DNA of 46,825 nt, taken from Planctomycetota bacterium (GTDB taxonomy: Bacteria > Planctomycetota > JAJSAM01 > JAJVHW01). Positions 15,472-23,578 of the stretch are shown here, piece by piece; position 1 is the first letter of the stretch, and every line of letters starts with the position of its first letter. Made by a program: the position numbers and the translations under genes. The stretch is taken from assembly GCA_022072415.1 (NCBI GenBank), contig JAJVHW010000051.1:1-46825 (forward strand), read 5' to 3'. A model generated the notes under the pieces. That model made no database searches, was not told the DNA's origin, and was given only the letters and a program-made list of their open reading frames with translations.

Positions 15472-16725
15472 ATGGCCGCACCGCGTTCCGTCGTGACCCG
15501 GAGGATCGGGCTCTCCCTGGGAGCCGACCTCTGCTGGCCCGCCTGCTACGAGGAGATCGTGCGGCGGCTGGACCTCGAGATCCCGGTCCGGAAGGAGCGG
15601 ATCCGGTTCGAGGTCGAGCGCGTGACCATCGAGCCCTTCTCGCTCGCCCAGCCGGTGAAGTACGACGTGGTGCTCGACCGCCTCACGCACTGGTACCACA
15701 CGTCGCGGGAGTGGGTGAAGAAGGCCGTCGTGATGAACGACGTGTACGTCCTCAACAACCCGTTCTCGATCCAGGCGAACGAGAAGCACACGACCTACGC
15801 CGCGATGATGCGCCTCGGACTCCCGGTGCCCGAGACGTGGATGATCCCGCCGAAGGAGTACGAGTGGACGCAGGACCTCCGGATCACCCTCCGGAACTAC
15901 GCGAAGCTCTTCGACCTCGGGAAGATCGGCGAGAAGATCGGCTACCCGATGTTCATGAAGCCGTACGACGGCGGCGCGTGGGTGGGCGTCTCGAAGATCG
16001 ACGACGAGGCCGCGCTGAAGGAGGCGTACGAGAAGAGCGGGAAGCGGGTGATGCACCTGCAGAAAGCGGTCTCCCCCTTCGACCTGTTCGTGCGCTGCAT
16101 CGGCATCGGGCCCCAGACCCGCGTCATCAAGTACGACGCGTCCGCGCCGCTCCACGCGCGCTACACGGCCGAGAAGGGGTTCGTGACCGACGAGGAAGCG
16201 CGCCTGATGCGCGAGATGACGCTCACGATCAACGCCTTCTTCGGCTGGGACTTCAACTCGTGCGAGGCGCTCCGCCGCGACGGCGTCTTCTACCCCATCG
16301 ACTTCGCCAACGCGTGCCCCGACAGCCAGGTCACGTCGCTCCACTACCACTTCCCGTGGCTCGTCCTCTCGAAGATCCGCTGGTCGCTCTTCGTCGCCGC
16401 GACGAAGCGCCCGATGCGCCACAACCTCGACTGGGCGCCGTTCTTCGAGGTCGCGAGGGAGGACCTGCCGTTCCGCGAGAAGCTCCGTAAGTACGCGGAC
16501 ATCGCCGAGAAGCGGCTCGAGGCGGACCGGTTCGAGGAGTTCTGCGCGAAGCACCTCGCGCACCTGCCCGAGGTGGCGCACGAGTTCTTCGCGTCGCAGA
16601 TCTGCAGGGAGGCGGTGCGCGGGAAGGTCGCGCAGCTCTTCCCCGCGCACGAGGTCGAGCAGTTCACCGAGCATTTCTTCGCCGCGATCCAGCGGTGGCG
16701 CGAGGAGGAGGGCCGCCCGTCATGA
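15472..16725 (+). CDS. RimK-type ATP-grasp ligase
   Basis: A 417-aa ATP-grasp enzyme of a different branch from the three paralogues. An N-terminal region ends in VYVLNNPFSIQANEKHTTYA, typical of RimK/glutathione-synthetase-like enzymes. The ATP lysine is in YPMFMKPYDGGAWVGV (K163), and the metal-binding end is in FYPIDFANACPDSQ. It probably joins an amino acid to a carboxylate. The ATG at 15472 has GGAGG at 15457-15461. The gene overlaps the following esterase by 4 bp (ATGA), so both likely act on the same compound. Confidence 0.88.
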   Translation: MAAPRSVVTRRIGLSLGADLCWPACYEEIVRRLDLEIPVRKERIRFEVERVTIEPFSLAQPVKYDVVLDRLTHWYHTSREWVKKAVVMNDVYVLNNPFSIQANEKHTTYAAMMRLGLPVPETWMIPPKEYEWTQDLRITLRNYAKLFDLGKIGEKIGYPMFMKPYDGGAWVGVSKIDDEAALKEAYEKSGKRVMHLQKAVSPFDLFVRCIGIGPQTRVIKYDASAPLHARYTAEKGFVTDEEARLMREMTLTINAFFGWDFNSCEALRRDGVFYPIDFANACPDSQVTSLHYHFPWLVLSKIRWSLFVAATKRPMRHNLDWAPFFEVAREDLPFREKLRKYADIAEKRLEADRFEEFCAKHLAHLPEVAHEFFASQICREAVRGKVAQLFPAHEVEQFTEHFFAAIQRWREEEGRPS

Positions 16726-17504
16726 CCAGGGAGCAGCAGCCGCCGAAGCAGGGTCCCCGCGAGATCCCGAAGCGCACCGAGCGCCTCTTCGACGAGGCCA
16801 TCGGGCGCGAGATCCTCTGCGCGCGCTGGGGATGGTGGGGCCTGCCCGTCCTCCTCTACCCGACCGCCGGCGGCGACGCCGAGGAGGTCGAGCGCATGAA
16901 GATGATGGTCGTCCTGCGCCCGCTCCTCGAGGCCGGGAGGATCAAGGTCTTCAGCGTGGACTCCATCGGCGGACAGGCGCTCACGCAGAAGGACCGGACG
17001 ACCCAGTCGTTCGCGCGCGCCCAGACGCTCTTCGACCGGTTCGTCTACAACCGCGTCGTGCCGTGGATCCGGAAGGACTGCGACTCCCCCGCCGCGGAGA
17101 TCGTCACGGCCGGCGCGTCGATCGGCGCGTACAACGCCGCCGCCTCGGTCTGCCGGCACCCCGACGTGTTCAGCCGCGCGATCGCCATGTCGGGCACGTT
17201 CGACCTCACGAAGTGGCTCGAGCCGCCGTACTCGCTCGACTTCTACTACTCGTCGCCGATGCACTTCATCCCGAACCTCGGCGAGTGCGAGCAGCTCCGC
17301 CTGCTGCGCACGCGGCACATCCTGCTGCCGACGGGGTCCGGCCCGTACGAGGAGCCCGCGCAGTCGTGGCGCCTCGCGCAGGTCCTCGGCGCGAAGGGCA
17401 TCCCGAACCGCGTGGACGACTGGGGGAAGGACTACGACCACGCCTGGCCCACGTGGCGCGAGATGCTCCCGAAGTACCTGGGCGAGATCACGCAGGCGTC
17501 GTGA
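16722..17504 (+). CDS. Esterase-family alpha/beta hydrolase
   Basis: A 260-aa hydrolase of the COG4947 esterase kind. The nucleophile elbow is TAGASIGAYNAA with Ser133, and the catalytic His is probably in KDYDHAWPTW near residue 243. It carries no signal peptide, so it should act in the cytoplasm. The ATG start overlaps the stop of the RimK-type ligase (ATGA). Two such esterases in one ligase cluster suggest that ester- or thioester-like intermediates, or activated esters, are handled. Substrate not known. Confidence 0.85.
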   Translation: MTREQQPPKQGPREIPKRTERLFDEAIGREILCARWGWWGLPVLLYPTAGGDAEEVERMKMMVVLRPLLEAGRIKVFSVDSIGGQALTQKDRTTQSFARAQTLFDRFVYNRVVPWIRKDCDSPAAEIVTAGASIGAYNAAASVCRHPDVFSRAIAMSGTFDLTKWLEPPYSLDFYYSSPMHFIPNLGECEQLRLLRTRHILLPTGSGPYEEPAQSWRLAQVLGAKGIPNRVDDWGKDYDHAWPTWREMLPKYLGEITQAS

Positions 17505-17522
17505 GAGGGTGTCGCGCCGGGT

Positions 17523-17921
17523 TCATCCCCGGAACAGCGTGAGACCCGGGACCTGCTCGAAGCCGCGATCGAAGGTGAGGATCTCGCGCACGCCGCGTCG
17601 GCGCATCTCGGCCGCGTGGATCGCGTCGCGCGCCGGGACTTCGGAGCCGGGCAGCAGCAGCATCCGCGCGTCCATGACGTCCTCGGGCGCGACCTCGAAC
17701 ACCTCGTCCACCATGCCGCGGAGCGCTTCGAACGCCGGCTCGATGGCATCGCGGCGGCGGATCGCGGAGTACCGACGGAGGATCTCCTGGAACACTCCCG
17801 CGTCCGTGACCAGTCTGCGACCGGCGCTCATTGCGGCGCGCAACCGGAGCGATGCATCGTACGTGTGCGGATGAGGCGCGCCGACGAGGTACATCGGCAC
17901 GTTCGCGTCGATGAAGATCAC
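17523..17921 (-). CDS. vapC: VapC-type PIN-domain toxin
   Basis: A 132-aa PIN-domain ribonuclease. The acidic site residues are visible as IFIDANVPMY (D5), TDAGVFQEILRRY, ARDAIHAAEM and LTFDRGFEQ near the end. VapC toxins cut tRNA or rRNA sites and are held by a DNA-binding antitoxin. The start is GTG at 17921, overlapping the antitoxin stop by 4 bp (GTGA). The track ORF to 18059 extends anti-sense into the antitoxin and is wrong. It converges on the esterase gene with only 18 bp between. Confidence 0.9.
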   Translation of the reverse strand: MIFIDANVPMYLVGAPHPHTYDASLRLRAAMSAGRRLVTDAGVFQEILRRYSAIRRRDAIEPAFEALRGMVDEVFEVAPEDVMDARMLLLPGSEVPARDAIHAAEMRRRGVREILTFDRGFEQVPGLTLFRG

Positions 17922-18175
17922 TCCTCGGGCCCTTCCGCGTAGCCCGACTCGATTTCGGCGTTCATCTGCTCGACGTCGCAGGTGGGGAACGAGTGCGCCA
18001 TCGCCCGGTCGATCACGGTGAGACGCTCGCCGACCTGCGCCGTGGGGCGTCGGCGGCACGCATCATCCGGCACCCTGCGGACGAACTCGCCGACGGACAG
18101 TCCCTCCGACCGGGCAATGCGCCGGAGTTCCGGCCACCGGGGCTCGGGCACGAGCACCTGAAGCCTCTTGCTCAT
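17918..18175 (-). CDS. vapB: VapB-type ribbon-helix-helix antitoxin
   Basis: An 85-aa partner of the VapC gene. The N-terminus (MSKRLQVLVPEPRWPELRRI, then ARSEGLSVGEFVRRV) fits a ribbon-helix-helix DNA-binding domain, and the C-terminal acidic half would bind the toxin. The start is uncertain: in-frame alternatives are ATG at 18187 and GTG at 18199, but the family usually starts close to the first strand, which favours 18175. Repeats of ATGAGTC just upstream may be its operator. Confidence 0.8.
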   Translation of the reverse strand: MSKRLQVLVPEPRWPELRRIARSEGLSVGEFVRRVPDDACRRRPTAQVGERLTVIDRAMAHSFPTCDVEQMNAEIESGYAEGPEE

Positions 18176-18232
18176 GACTCCGAGCATGGGATGAGTCACG
18201 CTGCGAGTCGATCATGAGTCGGCACATGAGTC
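18173..18232. promoter_or_regulatory. Candidate VapBC operator repeats
   Basis: The segment upstream of vapB holds catgactc (18173-18180), atgagtc (18191-18197), catgagtc (18213-18220) and catgagtc (18225-18232). Copies run in both orientations, as expected for a ribbon-helix-helix autoregulator binding several sites. The first copy overlaps the preferred vapB start codon. Confidence 0.45.
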
Positions 18233-18279
18233 CTCCCGGAGGGTGCCTCTCCCCGCGGACGGCCCCGCTCGGCTCGGGC

Positions 18280-19734
18280 TCAGCCCGCGGCGAGTCGGCG
18301 GTAGAGCGACTCGTACTCCCCGATCCGCCGGTCCCAGCCGTTGTCCTCGGCCATGCCCTGGAGCTGGATCGAGCGCCAGACCGCGCGGTCGGCGAAGAGG
18401 CGCACCGCCGTCTCCGCGGCCCACCGGAGCCCCTGCGCGGTGAAATGGTCGAAGACGATGCCCGTGCCGTCGCCCGTGCGGCGGTCGTAGAGGCGCACGG
18501 TGTCCGCGAGACCGCCCGTCTTCCGCACGATCGGCACCGTGCCGTAGCGCAGGCTGTACATCTGGTTCAGCCCGCACGGCTCGAACAGCGACGGCATCAG
18601 GAACGCGTCGGCGCCGGCTTCGATCCGGTGGGCCATGCGCTCGTCGTACCCCTCGCGGAAGGCGAACTTCCTCGGGAACGCGCGGGCCATGTCGCCGAGC
18701 ATCCCCGCGATCTCGCGGCTGCCCGAGCCGAGGCAGACGATCCGGACGTCGCGGGACGCGAGGACCGGGAGCAACGCCTCCTGGAAGAGCTCGAAGCCCT
18801 TCTGCGCCGTGAGCCGCGAGACGACGCCGAACACCGGTCCGCCCGGCGTCGGCGCGAGGCCCGTCTCGCGGAGCAGCTCGGCGCGGCACACCGCCTTCCC
18901 CGAGAGGTCGTTCGGCGAGTAGCGGGCCGGGAGGTGCGCGTCGCGCGACGGATCCCACACGTCGTGGTCGATGCCGTTCAGGATGCCGACGACGCCGCGG
19001 GCCCGGAGCAGCGCGTCCAGTCCGAAGCCGTGCTCCGGCGTCTGCACCTCGCGCGCGTGCGTCGGGGACACGACGGTCAGCGCGTCGGCCCAGAGGAGGC
19101 CGGTGGTCAGGAACGAGAAGCGCCCCGCGCGCGCCTCGTCCTGGTGGAGCATGTGCGCGACGGGGCCGAGCCCCGTCTCCGCCGCGCGCGCGAACGGGAA
19201 CGCCCCCTGGTAGGCGAGGTTGTGCAGCGTGAGCACCGAACGCGTCCGCGCGAAGAGCCGGTCCCACGAGTAGAGCGTCCTCACGTAGAGCGGCATGAGC
19301 GCCGTGTGCCAGTCGTGCGCGTGGACGATGTCGGGCGCGAACCCCATGCGCTGGCAGCTCTCGAGCGCGGCGCGGGAGAGCATCGCGAAGCGCAGGTGCT
19401 CGTCGCCCTGCTGCGAGTAGATCTCGTCCCGGCCGCCGAACAGCGCGGGGCAGTCCACGAAGTAGACCAGGGGCCCGCCCGGACCGCCGTGGCGCCCGGC
19501 GCGGAGCGAGAACGTGAACGTCCGCCCGCCGAGCTCCACGGGCACGTCGCGCACGAATCCCACCGGCATCAGCGCCGACGCGTCGATCCGCCCGTAGAGC
19601 GGGAGGAACGCGCGCACGTCGTGCCCGTGCTTCGTCAGGTACGTGACGAGCGACCCGCAGACGTCGCCGAGCCCGCCCGTCTTCGCGAACGGGGCCATCT
19701 CGGACGCGGCGAGGCAGATTCGGAGCGCGGTCAT
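18280..19734 (-). CDS. glgA: Glycogen synthase, GT5 (ADP-glucose type)
   Basis: A 484-aa GT-B enzyme that adds glucose from ADP-glucose to growing glycogen. KTGGLGDV (residues 18-25) is the ADP-glucose loop. HAHDWHTALMPLYVR lies mid-protein, and SLFEPCGLNQMYSLRYGTVP followed by KTGGLADTV forms the conserved C-terminal site. Length matches bacterial GlgA. The ATG at 19734 has GGAGGG just upstream. glgC lies upstream on the same strand with 32 bp between, so they probably form an operon. Confidence 0.95.
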   Translation of the reverse strand: MTALRICLAASEMAPFAKTGGLGDVCGSLVTYLTKHGHDVRAFLPLYGRIDASALMPVGFVRDVPVELGGRTFTFSLRAGRHGGPGGPLVYFVDCPALFGGRDEIYSQQGDEHLRFAMLSRAALESCQRMGFAPDIVHAHDWHTALMPLYVRTLYSWDRLFARTRSVLTLHNLAYQGAFPFARAAETGLGPVAHMLHQDEARAGRFSFLTTGLLWADALTVVSPTHAREVQTPEHGFGLDALLRARGVVGILNGIDHDVWDPSRDAHLPARYSPNDLSGKAVCRAELLRETGLAPTPGGPVFGVVSRLTAQKGFELFQEALLPVLASRDVRIVCLGSGSREIAGMLGDMARAFPRKFAFREGYDERMAHRIEAGADAFLMPSLFEPCGLNQMYSLRYGTVPIVRKTGGLADTVRLYDRRTGDGTGIVFDHFTAQGLRWAAETAVRLFADRAVWRSIQLQGMAEDNGWDRRIGEYESLYRRLAAG

Positions 19735-19766
19735 GTCCCTCCGGGCGGGTCGGAGCCGAAGTCGGG

Positions 19767-21032
19767 TCAGATGATGGTGCCGGGCGGGATCGTGGCGTTG
19801 CGGGGCACGACGATGACTCCGCCGCGGATCGCGTAGTTGTCCGCGTCCTCGTGGTCCACGCCCCGGGCGTTCACGAGCTGCGCGCCGTCGCCGATCCTCG
19901 CGTCGAGGTCGATGATCGCGTTCTTGACGACGCAGTCCCGGCCGATGCCCATCGGCACGGCGGCGTCGGACGGACGCTGGGACTCGTACTCGCGCCCGCC
20001 CATCACGATCGTGCGGTCGATCTTCGCCCCGGGGCGCACGATCGCGCGGATGCCGATGATCGAGTTCGTGATCCGGCTCTCGCTGATGATGCTCCCCTCG
20101 CAGAGGATCGACTGCTCCACCTCGCACTTGTTGACCTTCGTGCCGGGCAGGAACCGCTGGTGCGTGTAGATCGGGAAGTCGGGGCTGTAGAGGTTCAGCG
20201 GCGGGAGCGGATGCGTGAGTTCGAGGCTCGCCTCGTGGAAGCTCGGGATCGTGCCGATGTCCCGCCAGTAGCCGTTGTAGGCGAACGACCACACGCGCCG
20301 GTCCTTGATGGCCGCGGGGATCACGTCCCTCCCGAAGTCCGCCGCGCCGGTGCCGCCCACGATCTCCTGAAGCACGTCCATCCGGAACGTGTAGATGCCC
20401 ATGCTCGCGAGGAGCGCCCCCGGCTCGGCCTTGAAGCCGAGCGCGGCGAGCGTCTCCGGCGGCGGCGTGAGCCGGTCGAGGACCTGCTCGTCCTGGGGCT
20501 TCTCGACGAACTCGACGATCCGCCCCTCCCGGTCCACGCGCATGATGCCGAGCGCCTTCGCCTGGCTCCGCGGCACCGCGGTCACCGCCACGGTCAGGTC
20601 CGCGGAGGCCGCCCGGTGGCGCTTCACGAACGCGCGCATGTCCATCAGGTAGAGCTGGTCGCCCGAGAGGATCAGCACGTCCCGGGGCCGCAGGTCCGCG
20701 AGGTGGATGAGGTTCCGCCGGATCGCGTCGGCCGTCCCCTGGTACCAGTCCTTCCGGTCGCTCCGCTCGTCGGCGGCGAGGATCTCCACGAACCCGCCGC
20801 GGAACGGGTCGAACCTGTACGTCTGCGAGATGTGCCTGTGCAGGCTCGCGGAGTTGAACTGGGTGATGACCCAGACCCGCTCGAAGCCTGCGTGCAGGCT
20901 GTTGCTGATGGGGACGTCGATGAGGCGGAACTTCCCGCCCAGCGGGACCGCGGGCTTCGCCCGGTCGCGGGTGAGCGGCCACAGGCGCGAGCCCTGGCCT
21001 CCTCCGAGGATGGCGGTGACGACTGTCTTCAT
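19767..21032 (-). CDS. glgC: Glucose-1-phosphate adenylyltransferase
   Basis: A 421-aa ADP-glucose pyrophosphorylase, the committed step of glycogen synthesis. The nucleotide-binding start reads ILGGGQGSRLWPLTRDRAKP, with FRLIDVPISNSLHAG after it. WYQGTADAIRRN and EFVEKPQDEQ mark the sugar-phosphate site, and a left-handed beta-helix forms the C-terminal third. The long PLTRDRAKPAVP loop is the allosteric region. No Shine-Dalgarno is visible before the ATG at 21032; instead a perfect 10-bp inverted repeat lies just upstream and is shared with a divergent ATP-grasp gene. Confidence 0.95.
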   Translation of the reverse strand: MKTVVTAILGGGQGSRLWPLTRDRAKPAVPLGGKFRLIDVPISNSLHAGFERVWVITQFNSASLHRHISQTYRFDPFRGGFVEILAADERSDRKDWYQGTADAIRRNLIHLADLRPRDVLILSGDQLYLMDMRAFVKRHRAASADLTVAVTAVPRSQAKALGIMRVDREGRIVEFVEKPQDEQVLDRLTPPPETLAALGFKAEPGALLASMGIYTFRMDVLQEIVGGTGAADFGRDVIPAAIKDRRVWSFAYNGYWRDIGTIPSFHEASLELTHPLPPLNLYSPDFPIYTHQRFLPGTKVNKCEVEQSILCEGSIISESRITNSIIGIRAIVRPGAKIDRTIVMGGREYESQRPSDAAVPMGIGRDCVVKNAIIDLDARIGDGAQLVNARGVDHEDADNYAIRGGVIVVPRNATIPPGTII

Positions 21033-21037
21033 ATCGC

Positions 21038-21069
21038 CCGGGGCGAGGCTACCCTTGGACTCGCCCCGG
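21038..21069. promoter_or_regulatory. 10-bp perfect inverted repeat between glgC and an ATP-grasp gene
   Basis: ccggggcgag (21038-21047) and ctcgccccgg (21060-21069) are exact inverse complements, 12 bp apart, in the 58-bp gap between divergent glgC and the ATP-grasp gene at 21091. The layout fits a dimeric regulator controlling both directions. The arm beside glgC lies where its ribosome-binding site should be, so an RNA hairpin is an alternative. Confidence 0.5.
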
Positions 21070-21090
21070 TTCCAACGGAGACTCCCGTCC

Positions 21091-22341
21091 ATGCGCAACG
21101 TCGTCTTCGTCGCCCCGTATCTGATGGACGCCACGCTGCGATTCGTCCGGGGGGCTGCGGCGGTGAACGGCGCCCGCGTCGTGCTCCTCACGGAGGAGCC
21201 GGAGGAGAAGATCCCGCAGGACCTCCGCGCGCTCCTCTTCGGCCACTGGCGGCAGGAGGGGCTCCTCGACCACGCGAACATCGTGAAGGCGGTGACCGAG
21301 ATCTCGCGCCGCCTCGGCACGGTGTCGCGGCTGATCGGGATGCTCGAGCAGGTCCAGGTGCCGCTCGGCCGCGCCCGCGAGGAGCTCGGGATCGACGGCA
21401 TGGACGCGCGCACGGCGGAGCGCTTCCGGGACAAGGGGCTCATGAAGGACGTGCTGCGCGCGGCCGGAGTGCCCTGCGCGCGCCACCGGAAGATCTCCGA
21501 CGAATCCGAGGCCCTCGCGTTCGCGAAGGAGACGGGCTTCCCGCTGGTGGTGAAGCCGCCCGCCGGCGCCGGCGCGAAGTCCACGTTCCGCGTCGAGACC
21601 GCCGACGAACTCGTGCAGTCGGTCCGCGCGTGCGGCGCGGGGCGCGGCCGCGAGGTGCAGGTCGAGGAGTTCGTCACGGGCGACGAACACTCGATCGACA
21701 CGGTGACGATCCACGGGAAGCCGGTCTGGCACTCGATCTCGCACTACGACCCCTCCCCCCTCCACGTGGTCGAGAACCCGTGGATCCAGTGGTGCGTGAT
21801 GGTCCCCCGCGAGATCGACCATCCGCGCTACGACGACGTGCGTCAGGTCGCGTACCGCGCGCTCGACGCGCTCGGGATGCGGACCGGCGTCTCGCACATG
21901 GAGTGGTTCCGCCGCCGCGACGGGTCCCTCGCCGTGGGCGAGGTCGGGTGCCGCCCGCCCGGCGCGCAGCTCTGCACGCTCCACAGCTACGCGCACGACT
22001 TCGACCTCTACGGCGCATGGGGCCGCCTCGCGATCTTCGACCAGTTCCATCCGCTGGAGCGGAAGTACGCGGCCGGAGCGGCGTACCTGCGCGGACAGGG
22101 TCCCGGCGGCGCCCGGGAGGGCGGCCGCGTGGCGTTCGTGAACGGCCTCGAGCAGGCCCAGCGGGAGCTCGGGCACCTCGTGGTCGAGGCGCGGCTCCCG
22201 CGCGTCGGGCAGACCGCGAGCGGGACGTACGAAGGCGAAGGCTACGTGATCGTGCGCCACCCGGAGACCGAGGTGGTGCGGCAGGCGCTCCGGCGCCTGG
22301 TCACGCTGATCCAGGTCGGTCTCGAGCAGGAGCGCAGATGA
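21091..22341 (+). CDS. ATP-grasp ligase, paralogue 2
   Basis: A 416-aa ATP-grasp enzyme. The N-terminal pre-ATP domain begins MRNVVFVAPYLMDATLRFVR. The ATP lysine is K155 in FPLVVKPPAGAGAKS, the adenine segment is VQVEEFVTGDE, and the metal site lies in VGEVGCRPPGAQ. The shared segment THMEW (here SHMEWFRRRDG) ties it to the paralogues at 12089 and 22338. It is divergent from glgC and followed by the next ATP-grasp gene with a 4-bp overlap. The start is ATG 21091 with CGGAG about 10 bp upstream. The substrate is unknown; an amino acid or peptide acceptor is likely from the family. Confidence 0.88.
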   Translation: MRNVVFVAPYLMDATLRFVRGAAAVNGARVVLLTEEPEEKIPQDLRALLFGHWRQEGLLDHANIVKAVTEISRRLGTVSRLIGMLEQVQVPLGRAREELGIDGMDARTAERFRDKGLMKDVLRAAGVPCARHRKISDESEALAFAKETGFPLVVKPPAGAGAKSTFRVETADELVQSVRACGAGRGREVQVEEFVTGDEHSIDTVTIHGKPVWHSISHYDPSPLHVVENPWIQWCVMVPREIDHPRYDDVRQVAYRALDALGMRTGVSHMEWFRRRDGSLAVGEVGCRPPGAQLCTLHSYAHDFDLYGAWGRLAIFDQFHPLERKYAAGAAYLRGQGPGGAREGGRVAFVNGLEQAQRELGHLVVEARLPRVGQTASGTYEGEGYVIVRHPETEVVRQALRRLVTLIQVGLEQERR

Positions 22342-23558
22342 CACGGGTCCTTTACCTCTCGCCCGGCTATCCGCCGGAGATGCCGTTCTTCGTGCGCGGC
22401 CTCGTGGACGAGGGCGCGCAGGTCTACGGGATCGGCGACGGCCCGGAGGCCGGCCTCCCGGAGCTCGCCCGTTCGCGGCTCTCGGGCTACCTCCAGCTCC
22501 GGAACCTCTGGGACGAGCAGCAGACCGTCGAGACGGTGCGCCGCTGGGCGCGTCACGTCCCCTTCGACCGCGTCGAGTGCCTCTGGGAGCCGGGGATGAT
22601 CCTCGCCGCCCGCATCCGCGAGGCGCTCGGGCTCCCGGGGATGACCGTCGAGCAGACGCTCCCCTTCCGCGACAAGGAGACGATGAAGGTCGCGCTCGAC
22701 GAGGCGGGCATCCGCACGCCCCGCCACGCGCGCGCGAAGACCGCCGACGAGATCCGCGCCGCGGCGAGGCGCATCGGCTATCCGGTCATCGTGAAGCCCA
22801 TCGCGGGCGCCGGCTCTGCCGACACGCACCGCGTGGACGACGACGCGCAGCTCGAGCAGGCGATCCGCGTCACGCAGCACGTGAAGGAGTGCTCCGTCGA
22901 GGAGTTCATCGACGGCGAGGAGTTCACGTTCGACACCGTGTGCGGCGGCGGGAAGATCCTCTACTGGAACATCTCGTGGTACCGCCCGCGGCCGCTCGTC
23001 CAGCGGCAGCTCGAGTGGTGCACGCCGCAGACCATCGCGCTCCGCAACCCCTCGCAGTCCGACCTCGCCGGCGGCGCGGCCATGGGGCGCGCGGTGATCG
23101 ACGCCCTCGGCTTCCGCGACGGCTTCACGCACATGGAGTGGTACCGGAAGGCCGACGGAGAGGCCGTCTTCGGCGAGATCGGCGGGCGTCCGCCGGGAGC
23201 CCGCTCGACGGAACTCATGAACTACGCGTGCGACTTCGACGTGTGGCGCGCGTGGGCCGAGGCGGTGCTGCGCGGGCGGATCTCGCAGCCCGTGGAGCGG
23301 AAGTACAACGCCGGGATGGCCTTCAAGCGGGCCCGCGGCAACGGCCGCATCCAGCGGATCGACGGCCTCGAGCGCTGGCTGCAGCGCTCCGCGGGCGCCG
23401 TGACGTCGGTGGAGCTCCTCCCGGTCGGCGCCATGCGCCGCGACTGGAAGCAGACGCTCCTCTCCGACGGGTGGATCATCGCGCGGCACCCCGACCTCGG
23501 GACGCTGATGGAGATCCTCGACCGCTTCGGGACCGACGTGCAGCTCATCGCCGGCTAG
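22338..23558 (+). CDS. ATP-grasp ligase, paralogue 3
   Basis: A 406-aa paralogue of the preceding enzyme. The N-terminus reads MTRVLYLSPGYPPEMPFFVR, the ATP lysine is K153 in YPVIVKPIAGAGSAD, the adenine segment is CSVEEFIDGEE, and the metal site is in FGEIGGRPPGARS. The ATG at 22338 overlaps the previous stop (ATGA). Two adjacent, related ATP-grasp enzymes often carry out successive additions to one product; that is inference here. Confidence 0.88.
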   Translation: MTRVLYLSPGYPPEMPFFVRGLVDEGAQVYGIGDGPEAGLPELARSRLSGYLQLRNLWDEQQTVETVRRWARHVPFDRVECLWEPGMILAARIREALGLPGMTVEQTLPFRDKETMKVALDEAGIRTPRHARAKTADEIRAAARRIGYPVIVKPIAGAGSADTHRVDDDAQLEQAIRVTQHVKECSVEEFIDGEEFTFDTVCGGGKILYWNISWYRPRPLVQRQLEWCTPQTIALRNPSQSDLAGGAAMGRAVIDALGFRDGFTHMEWYRKADGEAVFGEIGGRPPGARSTELMNYACDFDVWRAWAEAVLRGRISQPVERKYNAGMAFKRARGNGRIQRIDGLERWLQRSAGAVTSVELLPVGAMRRDWKQTLLSDGWIIARHPDLGTLMEILDRFGTDVQLIAG

Positions 23559-23578
23559 GCGGAAGGGAACGGGAAGGC

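Noticed and set aside
12089-23558. Loss of the Asn in the ATP-grasp ExNxR metal motif (here ExGxR)
   Set aside because: PurK and PurT also lack this Asn and are active, so it does not show inactivation.
13357-23558. Classical cyanophycin system
   Set aside because: No ligase has the CphA build (ATP-grasp plus Mur-ligase domain); only the S51-like protein points that way.
19851-23558. 1235-aa plus-strand ORF
   Set aside because: Only its last third (from 22338) is a real ATP-grasp gene; the rest is anti-sense to glgC or out of frame with paralogue 2.
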